The notes under the pieces are model-generated. The model saw nothing but the letters and a program-made list of their open reading frames with translations, searched no databases and had not been told where the DNA came from. DNA of 30,923 bases from DATGUN01 sp035301285. GTDB taxonomy: Bacteria; Bacillota; Bacilli; Bacillales; Amphibacillaceae. Location of the stretch: assembly GCA_035301285.1 (NCBI GenBank), contig DATGUN010000001.1:1-30923 (forward strand), in the 5' to 3' direction. The translations under genes were made by a program, and so were the position numbers. Of this stretch, positions 1 to 7,893 are shown in pieces. Within the stretch, counting starts at the first letter, position 1, and the number at the start of each line of letters is the position of its first letter.

Positions 1-154
1 CATACTTGGAGTAGGCATTGTTCATCCCCCATTTAACAAATAATTTTAGTGTGTGCAACATTTTTTCTTAATTAAAGGATACAGGATATATGCACTTGGG
101 ACAAGTAGTCAAGCTTATTTAACGATAATGGACGTTAGAGAAAGCTTAAAATCA

Positions 155-193
155 AATAAAAAAGAGGGATCCATGTTTGATGGGCCCCTCTTT
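155..193 (-). terminator. Rho-independent terminator of nrdJ
   Basis: On the minus strand the arms AAAGAGGG and CCCTCTTT (186-193 and 161-168) pair around an inner loop that can itself partly pair (CCAT/ATGG), followed by a T-rich tail. It starts 9 bases after the nrdJ stop codon. I see no gene in the remaining 1-154 stretch. Confidence 0.8.
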
Positions 194-201
194 ATCATTG
201 T

Positions 202-1323
202 TTATAGTCCGCATTTCAATTGTGCGCCACAGCTTGTACACGTGTTACATCCACCGATATCTTCTATATGGCCACTTCTGCAAACCGGACATGTGTCCCC
301 TACTTCCGAACCGATTGATACATTTGTGTTTTCCAGTTCTTGAATGGTATCCATCAATACAACATGTGGTTTATCGCTTAGGCTCTCAACAGGCGTTTCA
401 TCAGCTGTTGTGTTTTCCTCGGACTTCAAGGTAAGAACTTGTGTATCCCTGCTTCCATCTACATATACGGTACCACCTTTTGCTCCACCTCTATATAGAC
501 GCTGATAAACATTTTCAACTTGATTGACGGTATACCCCTTAGGTGCGTTGACGGTTTTGGATATGGAACTGTCGACCCATTTTTGGATGACACATTGGGT
601 GTCTGCATGAGCCTCAGGGGAAAGATCCATAGCTGTCACGAACCACTCAGGTAAATGATCGGCATCAGCATTTGGATGTTCGTCCAGATATTCTTGAACA
701 ATATCCGCTTTTACCTCGATAAATTTCCCTAAACGGCCGCTCCGATAATAAGAGAAAGAGAAATAAGGTTCGAGTCCAGTGCTGACGCCTGCCATTGTTC
801 CCGTCGATCCCGTCGGTGCTACCGTCAGCAAATGTGAATTTCGGATTCCGTATTTCAGGATATTTTCACGAATATCCTCAGGCATGTTTTTCATGTAACC
901 CGTTTGTATAAATGCTTCACGTTTCTTTTGTGTTTCTTCCTCAGTTGCTCCCGTCAAAAACGGAAAACTCCCTTTTTCTTTTGCTAACTCAATTGATGTC
1001 CGGTAAGCAGTTGTCGCTATTGTTTCAAAGATATCATTTGTTAATCGATTACCTTTTTCAGATCCATAGGCCGTCTCACAGTATATGAGTAAATCATGTA
1101 ATCCCATGACACCGAGTCCGACTCGACGTTCACCGAGTGCTTGCTTTTTATTTTCTTCCAAAAAATACGGCGTTGAATCAATGACATTGTCTTGCAAGCG
1201 TACGCCTGTTTTGACTGTTTCTTTCAGTTTTTCAAAATTTACAGTTTTGGTATCTTTGTGCGCGAACTCAGCCAAGTTGACAGCAGCCAAGTTACATACG
1301 GAATAAGGTGCCAATGGTTGTTC
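202..1323 (-). CDS. nrdJ: Class II (B12-dependent) ribonucleotide reductase NrdJ, exon 2 (C-terminal 373 residues)
   Basis: This is the second half of an adenosylcobalamin-dependent ribonucleotide reductase, which reduces ribonucleotides to deoxyribonucleotides. The frame resumes at GAA, giving EQPLAPYSVCNLAAVNLAEF, which continues the active-site NPCG that ends exon 1. Later come the barrel segment with SHLLTVAPTGSTG, typical of class II enzymes, and a C-terminal cysteine-rich tail (CPVC, CTSC and a last Cys three residues from the end) that fits the zinc-ribbon or redox tail of long NrdJ proteins. An ATG lies directly before the GAA (1324-1326), but it is the last three bases of the intron and has no ribosome binding site, so independent translation is unlikely. 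Joined with exon 1 the protein is 854 residues, a normal size for this family. A gene caller would probably report two broken genes here; I read one intron-containing gene. Confidence 0.93.
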   Translation of the reverse strand, partial: EQPLAPYSVCNLAAVNLAEFAHKDTKTVNFEKLKETVKTGVRLQDNVIDSTPYFLEENKKQALGERRVGLGVMGLHDLLIYCETAYGSEKGNRLTNDIFETIATTAYRTSIELAKEKGSFPFLTGATEEETQKKREAFIQTGYMKNMPEDIRENILKYGIRNSHLLTVAPTGSTGTMAGVSTGLEPYFSFSYYRSGRLGKFIEVKADIVQEYLDEHPNADADHLPEWFVTAMDLSPEAHADTQCVIQKWVDSSISKTVNAPKGYTVNQVENVYQRLYRGGAKGGTVYVDGSRDTQVLTLKSEENTTADETPVESLSDKPHVVLMDTIQELENTNVSIGSEVGDTCPVCRSGHIEDIGGCNTCTSCGAQLKCGL

Positions 1324-1563
1324 CATCTGTTATATTCCAGGCTCTTTATCCTGGACTTCTCTATTTTTCAATAGAGTGTCGGACTATATCTTCACATATC
1401 GTGCCGGGCGCTCGTGGATGCTTCATCACTGTTCTAGTGGTATGCATCTAGTCTCTGAACGTTTATCACATCCCTGTGATACTTCGCTGCTGATTGGCAT
1501 AGGATAAGATCCATTAGCTTTCCAGCAATTCACCCGGTGTTTAACGTGAGGCAAACATTATCT
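1324..1563 (-). ncRNA. Group I intron (240 nt, no ORF) inside nrdJ
   Basis: Seen on the minus strand, numbering the intron 1-240 (intron position n is window position 1564-n). The conserved core elements occur in order: P-like AATTGCTGGAAA (34-45), Q-like AATCAGCAGCGAAG (69-82), R-like GTTCAGAGACTA (104-115) and S AAGATATAGTCC (172-183). P7 is GACTA (111-115) with TAGTC (178-182). P4 is GCTG (38-41) with CAGC (72-75). P6 carries TATCACA/TGTGATA around GGGA. Two 3' hairpins follow, CTCTAT/ATAGAG and TCCAGG/CCTGGA, as P9-type stems. The splice sites fit: exon 1 ends in U, whose end CGUGUGGU pairs with the guide GCCUCACG (12-19; U-G at the cut, one U-U mismatch). UGUUU (7-11) can pair with exon 2 GAACA as P10, and the intron ends in G (240). 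P3 and P8 were not resolved by eye. No homing endonuclease gene fits in 240 nt. Splicing joins NPCG to EQPL without a frameshift. Confidence 0.95.
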
Positions 1564-3006
1564 ACCACACGGATTGGTTGCAACAACTTGATTACCATAC
1601 GCTTTTGCATTCGTCATGTCATTCGCATTATCGATGAAAAAGATACCTGGCTCAGCGGAATATGTTGCACATATATTGATTAAATTCCAAAGTTCTTTTG
1701 CACGGATACGACGATATACACGAACGCCGTAACCCATTTCTTCCCACTTTCTGACATCCCCAACGTTTTGCCAGTTTTCGTTATAATCTTTCATTTCTTC
1801 TTTTGTGTAATTTTCGACATCGGGGAATCGCAAATCATACATGTCATCATTCTCGATAGCTTCCATCAACTCTTTAGTCAGGCAGACAGAGATGTTAGCT
1901 CCCGTTAAAAAGTCTGGATTGTGGACGGAATAAGTGCCACCTTCACGAAGCTTTTCATTTGCTTCATGTAAGGATGCTTGAGTAAAGCCGCCTGTTCCTG
2001 GCATGGATTGATAATTGACGACACTTTGATATAAATCTTTTTCCGTTTGTGTCAATGGTGTGAATTTAAGTTTTTCACTTGCTAAACGTTTGATTTCTTC
2101 GTCCTCGGAATTCTCTATTAAATATCTCAGGATGCGTGGGTTTTGCATTTTGGATATAATGAATTCCAGGATATCCGGATGCGAATCGACCAACATAATC
2201 ATCTGGGCGCCACGTCTTGAACCACCTTGTTCCACCAAATGTGTCAATTTCGCAATATCATCAAGCCATGATACAGAACCTGAAGACTTTCCGTTTACAC
2301 CTCTTGCAAGTGCGTTCCGTGGGCGTAGTGTTGATCCGTTCGTTCCAACACCCCCACCACGACTCATGATTTCCATCACTTGTTTTCTGTGGTCTGAAAT
2401 GCCTTCTCTTGAATCTTCTATATAAGGCATGACATAACAATTAAAGTAGGTAACATCGGTATTGGCGCCGGCGCCGTATAATACACGTCCGGCAGGTACA
2501 AAATTCATGTTGGAAAGTTCGTGAAAATACTTTGTAAACCATTTTTGTCGTTTTTCTTCTGTTTTTTCGACAGATGCAAGTCCGGTTGCATTTCTTTTCA
2601 CAATTTGCTCATAGTATATTTCCAGTGGTTTATCAATGACGTCGAGATTTCGTACGATACGTCCTGATTCAATTTCATTTTCATTATCCAGAACCGATCT
2701 GAACTCTTGATCTACTTGTATGACCGCTGTTTTTTTATCCCAGTCGATTGATTCGACAATTCCAAGCCCTCTTGCGGGAAACGACGGGTCAGGCTTGACA
2801 GTCAATACAACAAAATCGCCTTGTTTCAACGTTTTCTTTTCATTATCCTTAAATGCATAGCGGTCCAACATGACAAGACGTGATACACCCTTATGTGTCA
2901 GCTTCATATCATCTGTTATCGGGTGGACCTGAGGAAATTGTTCAATATCTTTATTTAACATATCCACATCTAAAGTTGTGTTTTTTTCGACAGCAATTGT
3001 CAACAT
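1564..3006 (-). CDS. nrdJ: Class II (B12-dependent) ribonucleotide reductase NrdJ, exon 1 (N-terminal 481 residues)
   Basis: This is the N-terminal part of the cobalamin-dependent reductase. It starts at ATG behind AAAGGAG. About 130 N-terminal residues precede the barrel. The segment NFVPAGRVLYGAG, the first redox cysteine in YFNCYVMP, the SRGGGVGTNGSTLRPR stretch and SSGSVSWLDDIAKL are class II landmarks. The exon ends with NPCG (residues 478-481), where Cys480 is the expected thiyl-radical cysteine and the next Glu is encoded by exon 2. If the intron is not removed, translation adds one Arg and stops at an in-frame TAA at 1558-1560, giving a protein without the catalytic Glu and the whole second half. 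Two NrdR-like boxes lie 58-105 bases upstream of the start, so repression by NrdR when dATP is plentiful is likely. I found no cobalamin riboswitch in the upstream gap. Confidence 0.95.
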
Positions 3007-3063
3007 TATCCGCTCCTTTATAATATTTTATGTTAGTATTAACATACCACATAAATAATAACG

Positions 3064-3111
3064 AAACAATATATTGTATTCACTCTATGTAATTAACACT
3101 ACATATGGATA
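3064..3111. promoter_or_regulatory. Tandem NrdR-box-like operators upstream of nrdJ
   Basis: Box 1 (3064-3079) reads AAACAATATATTGTAT and matches the NrdR consensus as I recall it (acaCwAtATaTwGtgt) at 14 of 16 positions. Box 2 (3096-3111, ACACTACATATGGATA) matches perfectly in its first half and weakly in the second. Their starts are 32 bp apart, close to three helical turns, which is how paired NrdR boxes are normally spaced. Between them and the nrdJ start is another inverted repeat, TATGTTA/TAACATA with a 4-base spacer (3029-3046), of unknown role. Box 1 includes TACAAT on the minus strand, a plausible -10, so binding would block the promoter. Confidence 0.68.
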
Positions 3112-3132
3112 TTTGAACAAATAATTCATGAT

Positions 3133-3313
3133 TTGTCAAATGCTTAAATCCAAATATGAAGACAGGAAAAGCCGGTTGTTTCACCTTTAACAACTGGAAG
3201 GGTGGTTATTTGAAAAAATTTATTGGAAGGAAAATCTGAACGCTGATTCATTGGAAAGTATGACCTTCATTAATATAGCATTATGTGTGAAAGGATGCTA
3301 GTTTTTTTATTTG
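3133..3313 (+). other. Candidate small RNA or leader in the nrdJ-yqhL gap
   Basis: No protein gene was found between 3112 and 3358. On the plus strand TTGTCA (3133-3138) and TATGAA (3155-3160), 16 bases apart, could be a promoter. They are followed by a hairpin GGTTGTT/AACAAC near 3174-3194 and, at 3276-3307, by TAGCAT/ATGCTA around 13 bases and then a run of seven T, which looks like a terminator. The next promoter (3359) then drives yqhL. This promoter-hairpin-terminator order suggests a transcript of about 140 nt. A 9-codon frame starting with TTG near 3210 is the only peptide visible. This is inference; conservation is unknown. Confidence 0.3.
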
Positions 3314-3358
3314 GAATGATGATATAAAGATAGATATTGCTTCTTCTGGAAAATTTCT

Positions 3359-3387
3359 TTGAAAAAATATAAAGTAAACCATATAAT
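3359..3387 (+). promoter_or_regulatory. SigA-type promoter of the rhodanese gene
   Basis: TTGAAA (3359-3364) and TATAAT (3382-3387) are separated by 17 bases. The ribosome binding site TGGAGGA and the ATG follow about 30 bases downstream. Confidence 0.8.
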
Positions 3388-3420
3388 AGAGTAAGAAAGA
3401 GAAGTAATGGAGGATAAAAT

Positions 3421-3786
3421 ATGAAGTATTTAGTAATTATCATCGTTATTTTATTTGCTTTTATGATATTTCGCTATTTCAGACAACGTACATTTCTGAA
3501 AGTCTTGACACAAGATCAATTTCGTGAAGGCTATCGCAAGGCACAATTGATTGATGTACGTGAGCCGCAGGAATTTAAAAAAGGTCATATTCTCGGTGCG
3601 AGAAATATTCCATTAACACAAATGCGGCAAAGATTAGTCGAAATGCGTGAAGATAAGCCGGTTTACCTTTATTGTCAAAGTGGATCTCGTTCTGCACGTG
3701 CGGCACAATTATTGCATAAAAAGGGGTTTAAGGACATTAATCAATTAAAAGGCGGCTTTAAAAAATGGACAGGCAAGATAAAATAA
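3421..3786 (+). CDS. yqhL: Membrane-anchored single-domain rhodanese-like protein (YqhL type)
   Basis: This is a 121-residue protein with one N-terminal membrane segment (about residues 3-18, then basic RYFRQR), so the domain probably faces the cytoplasm. Residues 25-120 form one rhodanese fold: LIDVREPQEF, then GHILGARNIPL, and the active-site loop CQSGSRS with Cys85 as the persulfide-forming residue. Rhodanese domains carry sulfane sulfur or act in protein redox, and the substrate here is unknown. The ATG has TGGAGGA 8 bases upstream. It converges on gcvPB and shares a bidirectional terminator with it. The placement next to gcvPB is the same as I recall for B. subtilis yqhL. Confidence 0.9.
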   Translation: MKYLVIIIVILFAFMIFRYFRQRTFLKVLTQDQFREGYRKAQLIDVREPQEFKKGHILGARNIPLTQMRQRLVEMREDKPVYLYCQSGSRSARAAQLLHKKGFKDINQLKGGFKKWTGKIK

Positions 3787-3830
3787 AATTGAGGTTCCAT
3801 TTCAAGTCTGTTATTCATTAAAGCAGTAAA

Positions 3831-3862
3831 TAAAGATGGCTCCATTATCGGAGCCATCTTTA
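3831..3862. terminator. Bidirectional terminator between yqhL and gcvPB
   Basis: The perfect stem TAAAGATGGCTCC / GGAGCCATCTTTA surrounds a 6-base loop, with A-rich and T-rich flanks on both sides. It fits the ends of both converging genes. Confidence 0.88.
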
Positions 3863-3869
3863 TTATTTA

Positions 3870-5333
3870 TTATTTTTCTTTCACATAACGTAGAATTGGT
3901 TTCCTGGCAGCTGTCGTTTCATCCATCCGTTTTACAACGGTTTGATGCGGTGCTTCTTGAACAATTTCAGGGTCTTCTTTTACTTCCTCGGCGATTTGTA
4001 TCATCGCTTCAATGAACCCATCCAATGTTTCCTTCGATTCCGTCTCGGTTGGTTCTGTCATCATAGCTTCTTCCACATTCAATGGAAAATAGATGGTAGG
4101 CGGATGATAGCCAAAGTCAAGTAGACGTTTTGCTATATCCAATGTACGTACACCCAAGTTCTTTTGACGTTTTCCTGATAATACAAATTCATGCATGCAA
4201 TGTTGTTTATATGGTAATTCGTATTCTTTCTCAAGTTTCCTCATCATATAATTGGCATTTAATACGGCGAATTCACTTACCTTTTTCAGTCCTTCACTCC
4301 CCATAGTCCGTATATAGGTATAGGCTCTCAAATTAATGCCGAAATTACCATAATACGGCTTGATACGGCCTATGGAATTTTCAACATTATAATCAAATTG
4401 ATAGGACTCATTTTCTTTAACAACCAATGGCTTTGGCAAGAAGCTCATCAGTTCTTTCGTGACCCCGACAGGACCAGAACCTGGCCCTCCACCGCCATGT
4501 GGCCCAGTGAATGTTTTATGGAGATTTAAATGGACAGCATCGAATCCCATATCTCCAGGCCTCGTGTAACCCATGATGGCATTTAGGTTAGCCCCGTCGT
4601 AATAGAGCTTCCCTCCGACACCATGGACAATTTTGGCGATTTCCATAATGTCTTTTTCAAATAGGCCGAGAGTGTTCGGGTTCGTGAGCATTAATGCTGC
4701 TGTATTTTCATCTGCCACTTCTCTCAGGTCATCTAAATCGACAAGCCCATTTTCATTTGATTTAACTGTAACAGCTTCAAAACCGGCAACACTGGCTGAA
4801 GCTGGATTTGTCCCATGAGCGGAATCTGGAATGATGACCTTTGTTCGGTGGTCGTCTCCGTTCTTTTCATGGAATTTGCGGATCATCATGAGCGCTGTCC
4901 ATTCTCCTTGGGCACCGGCTGCTGACTGAAGAGTGAACTGATGCATTCCGGTAAGTTCTTGAAGTGATGTTTGTAGGTCATACATCATCTCCATTGCTCC
5001 CTGTACACTGTCAGGATGTTGATTCGGATGGATATGGCTGAAACCCGGTAAACGGGCTATATCTTCGTTTATTTTCGGATTATATTTCATCGTGCATGAG
5101 CCAAGCGGATAAAATCCTGAATCCACGCCATAATTTCTTTCCGATAATCCTGTGTAATGGCGCATGATATCAAGTTCGCTTACTTCCGGAAGATCCGGTG
5201 GTGTCTTTCGTTGAAACGTATTATCTATCTCATTGGACAAATCAACTTCGGGAACATCCATTTCCGGTAAACTATAACTTGTACGACCTTCTTTACTCCG
5301 TTCAAATATGACTGGAAAATCGGTTTTATGCAT
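3870..5333 (-). CDS. gcvPB: Glycine dehydrogenase (decarboxylating) subunit 2, P-protein beta
   Basis: This is the C-terminal-half subunit of the two-part P-protein of the glycine cleavage system. It decarboxylates glycine with pyridoxal phosphate and passes the aminomethyl group to lipoyl-GcvH. The PLP lysine is Lys273 in NLHKTFTGPHGGGGPG. Other landmarks are GFYPLGSCTMKYNP, SAHGTNPASA and LTNPNTLGLFE. The length of 487 residues is normal for the split Firmicute form. The ATG overlaps the end of gcvPA by 8 bases, with a start site inside gcvPA, so the two subunits are translationally coupled. It is the last gene of the riboswitch-controlled gcv operon. No gcvH is present in this window. Confidence 0.97.
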   Translation of the reverse strand: MHKTDFPVIFERSKEGRTSYSLPEMDVPEVDLSNEIDNTFQRKTPPDLPEVSELDIMRHYTGLSERNYGVDSGFYPLGSCTMKYNPKINEDIARLPGFSHIHPNQHPDSVQGAMEMMYDLQTSLQELTGMHQFTLQSAAGAQGEWTALMMIRKFHEKNGDDHRTKVIIPDSAHGTNPASASVAGFEAVTVKSNENGLVDLDDLREVADENTAALMLTNPNTLGLFEKDIMEIAKIVHGVGGKLYYDGANLNAIMGYTRPGDMGFDAVHLNLHKTFTGPHGGGGPGSGPVGVTKELMSFLPKPLVVKENESYQFDYNVENSIGRIKPYYGNFGINLRAYTYIRTMGSEGLKKVSEFAVLNANYMMRKLEKEYELPYKQHCMHEFVLSGKRQKNLGVRTLDIAKRLLDFGYHPPTIYFPLNVEEAMMTEPTETESKETLDGFIEAMIQIAEEVKEDPEIVQEAPHQTVVKRMDETTAARKPILRYVKEK

Positions 5334-6675
5334 GATAATCCTCCAATTCTGTTACAAATTGATCAATCTCTTCTTTCGTCCGCATTTCAGTGACGGCTAT
5401 CAACATATGATTTTCAAGCGTTGGATAATCGCGTGCTAAATCATATCCGCCGATAACTCCTTTGTTTAGTAACGCTTTATTTACAGTTGTAACCGATTGG
5501 TTTAATTTCACGACGAATTCATTGAAAATAGGACCACCGGAAAGCGTGTCAAACCCACTTTCCTCTAGTCTCTTTTTTGCATACCTTGCTTTTTGCATGT
5601 TTAAAACAGCCATTTTTTTGAGTCCGTGTTTACCAAAGGAACTCATTGCTACGGAACTTGCAAGGGCATTTAAAGCCTGGTTGGAACAAATATTGGATGT
5701 AGCCTTATCACGTCGTATATGTTGTTCCCGTGCCTGCAATGTCAATACAAATCCACGCTCGCCGTTTTCATCGGTGGTTTGCCCAACTAAACGACCCGGG
5801 ATTTTACGCATGAGTTTTTTCGTTGTTGCAAAATAACCACAATGCGGTCCACCAAACTGTGCGGGAATACCAAATACTTGTGTATCACCTACTACAATAT
5901 CCGCACCAAAGTCTCCAGGGGGAGTCAAATAACCTAGTGCAAGCGGGTTGCTTGCAGCAATCAACATGGTTTTCTTTTGGCTTTCCATGATAGCCTGTAC
6001 TTTATCCATTTGTTCTACTTGCCCGAAAAAATTCGGGTATTGCATAACGACACTCGCGGTGTCATCATCCAGTTCTTTTTCCAATTCTTCCAAATCGGTT
6101 TGGCCATTTATATGATCGATTTCAACTATATCCAGGTTAGGCGCATTGGCATATGTTTGGATAACTGCGCGTGATTCTGGGTGAACGGCTTTTGATACAA
6201 GTATTTTCTTTCTTTTTGTTTGTGCACCACTTAAATTAACAGCTTCTGCCAATGCTGTCCCACCATCATACATGGATGAATTTGCTACGGGCATTCCTGT
6301 CAATTCACAAATCATTGTTTGGAATTCAAAGATAGCCTGTAATTCCCCCTGAGAAATTTCCGGTTGATAAGGGGTATACGCTGTATAAAATTCGGAACGT
6401 GAAATAACATGATCAACTACGGATGGTATGTGATGATCATAGACTCCTGCCCCAAGAAACGATACATTGTTGATTGAATCAGCGTTTTTATTGGACAAAG
6501 CTGTCAATTCTTTTTTTAATTGAGCCTCATTTGCGGGTTGTTTTAATTGTAAATCTTTTTTCAGCCGGATAGCTTCGGGAATATCTGTGAACAATTCATC
6601 GGTTGACTCAATTTGAATGGCATCCAGCATTGCTTTCTTATCGTCCTTCGTCATCGGTAAGTAACGGAATTCCAT
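5326..6675 (-). CDS. gcvPA: Glycine dehydrogenase (decarboxylating) subunit 1, P-protein alpha
   Basis: This is the N-terminal-half subunit of the glycine decarboxylase heterodimer. It is an aspartate-aminotransferase-fold protein that lacks the PLP lysine, which sits in GcvPB. The N-terminus MEFRYLPMTKDDKKAML and later FLGAGVYDHHIPSVVDHVI, TAYTPYQPEISQGELQAIFEFQT (here cited in part), GTALAEAV and FGGPHCGYFA are family hallmarks. The 449-residue length is typical. The start ATG follows GGGAGGGG and lies 23 bases after gcvT, in the same operon, with an 8-base overlap into gcvPB downstream. Confidence 0.97.
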   Translation of the reverse strand: MEFRYLPMTKDDKKAMLDAIQIESTDELFTDIPEAIRLKKDLQLKQPANEAQLKKELTALSNKNADSINNVSFLGAGVYDHHIPSVVDHVISRSEFYTAYTPYQPEISQGELQAIFEFQTMICELTGMPVANSSMYDGGTALAEAVNLSGAQTKRKKILVSKAVHPESRAVIQTYANAPNLDIVEIDHINGQTDLEELEKELDDDTASVVMQYPNFFGQVEQMDKVQAIMESQKKTMLIAASNPLALGYLTPPGDFGADIVVGDTQVFGIPAQFGGPHCGYFATTKKLMRKIPGRLVGQTTDENGERGFVLTLQAREQHIRRDKATSNICSNQALNALASSVAMSSFGKHGLKKMAVLNMQKARYAKKRLEESGFDTLSGGPIFNEFVVKLNQSVTTVNKALLNKGVIGGYDLARDYPTLENHMLIAVTEMRTKEEIDQFVTELEDYHA

Positions 6676-6698
6676 GTAAATTCCCCTCCCTGTTCATT

Positions 6699-7814
6699 TT
6701 ACTTTTGTCGTGTGTAAAAAGGTGTTTTGACAATTTCCGCTTGTAATGTGCGTTTGCGTACTTTCACTTCAACGGTTGATCTAATGATGGCTCTAGAGCT
6801 CTCAATCAATACATTACCAAGGTTTTCCTTTAATGTGGGTGATTGGGTACCTGAGGTGACAACACCGATAACCTCCCCATCCTTTAAAACTTCATAGCCC
6901 GTTCGCGGTATGCCTTTATCAATCATTTTGATACCGGCCAGCATACGCTCAGGACCATTTTCAACCTGTTTTTTCAGAGCTTCTTTCCCAATGAACTCAG
7001 AATCCTTCTTGACTTTAACTGCAAACTTCAGACCTGCTTCAACTGGACTGATATCTTTTGAAAGTTCCTGTGTATATAAAGGCAATCCAGCTTCAAAACG
7101 TAATGTATCACGTGCACCAAGACCAATCGGTTCAAGTCCTTTCGGTTCCCCTGTTTTTAATATAGCTTTCCAAAGAGCGACGCCACTTGCTTGATTGATG
7201 TATATTTCAAAGCCATCCTCACCGGTATAGCCCGTTCGTGATACAATAGCTTTATCTTCTATCCCGTTAAATGACACAGTGCCATTGAACCGGAAAAAAG
7301 AAATAGATTCCAGGTCAGTGTCTGTAAGTGTTTGCAAGATTTCTTCTGCCAAAGGCCCCTGGATAGCTAATTGGACATAATCGGGAGAAACATTTGATAT
7401 TTCAATTTCTTCATCGGAATAATGACAATGATCTTTCAGCCATGTGAAGTCTTTATCTGTGTTTGCGGCATTGACAACCAATAAATAGTGGTTTTTCGCT
7501 AACATGTAAATGATAAAGTCATCTACGGTACCTCCATTTTCATAGCACATAAATGTATACTGTGCACGACCTGGCGTCAATTTGGAAACATCATTTGTCG
7601 TCATCTGTTGCAGGAATGTTTCACTTTTTTCGCCTTTGACGATGATTTCCCCCATATGCGATACATCGAAAAGACCTGCTTTTGTTCTCGTCACTTCATG
7701 TTCATGTTTGATGCCTGAGAATTGAACCGGCAGATCCCACCCACCAAAATCGATTGTTTTTGCCCCATATGCTTCATATTCGGGGTATAGGGGGGTTGTT
7801 TTCAATTCACTCAT
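6699..7814 (-). CDS. gcvT: Aminomethyltransferase, glycine cleavage T-protein
   Basis: GcvT moves the methylene unit from aminomethyl-lipoyl GcvH to tetrahydrofolate, releasing ammonia and 5,10-methylene-THF. Visible hallmarks are an N-terminal VQFSGIKHEHEVTRTKAGLF, DVSHMGEI, and later GLGARDTLRFEAGLPLY with the folate-site Asp region. The C-terminal barrel includes SGTQSPTL. The length of 371 residues is normal. The ATG follows AAAGGAGTGG. It is the first gene of the gcvT-gcvPA-gcvPB operon and lies directly behind a glycine riboswitch, so expression should rise with glycine. Confidence 0.97.
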   Translation of the reverse strand: MSELKTTPLYPEYEAYGAKTIDFGGWDLPVQFSGIKHEHEVTRTKAGLFDVSHMGEIIVKGEKSETFLQQMTTNDVSKLTPGRAQYTFMCYENGGTVDDFIIYMLAKNHYLLVVNAANTDKDFTWLKDHCHYSDEEIEISNVSPDYVQLAIQGPLAEEILQTLTDTDLESISFFRFNGTVSFNGIEDKAIVSRTGYTGEDGFEIYINQASGVALWKAILKTGEPKGLEPIGLGARDTLRFEAGLPLYTQELSKDISPVEAGLKFAVKVKKDSEFIGKEALKKQVENGPERMLAGIKMIDKGIPRTGYEVLKDGEVIGVVTSGTQSPTLKENLGNVLIESSRAIIRSTVEVKVRKRTLQAEIVKTPFYTRQK

Positions 7815-7860
7815 GATACCACTCCTTTACTTTAATGTTGGACTTTTAAAAATTTCCATA

Positions 7861-7893
7861 AAAATAGAGATTTCACATTTAAATGAAATCTCT
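7861..7893 (-). terminator. Riboswitch-controlled terminator ahead of gcvT
   Basis: On the minus strand, AGAGATTTCA (7884-7893) pairs with TGAAATCTCT (7866-7875) around an 8-base loop, followed by ATTTTT. The first bases of the stem overlap the last P1 strand of the second glycine aptamer (ACAGAG), which is the expected switch: glycine binding should free transcription into gcvT. Confidence 0.85.

Noticed and set aside
53..434. Plus-strand ORFs at the start of the window
   Set aside because: They overlap the nrdJ terminator and 3' end on the other strand, with no family match by eye.
1192..1374. Small plus-strand ORFs over the nrdJ splice region
   Set aside because: They lie on the opposite strand of conserved coding and intron sequence and have no ribosome binding sites.
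1324..1563. A frameshift or intein instead of an intron
   Set aside because: The 240-nt insert has an in-frame stop and no protease or splicing protein motifs, while RNA core motifs and base pairing at both splice sites fit a group I intron.
3196..3235. GGAAGGGTGG as a T-box antiterminator motif
   Set aside because: It is short, lacks the following NNCCGCG and no specifier stem was found; yqhL is not a typical T-box gene.
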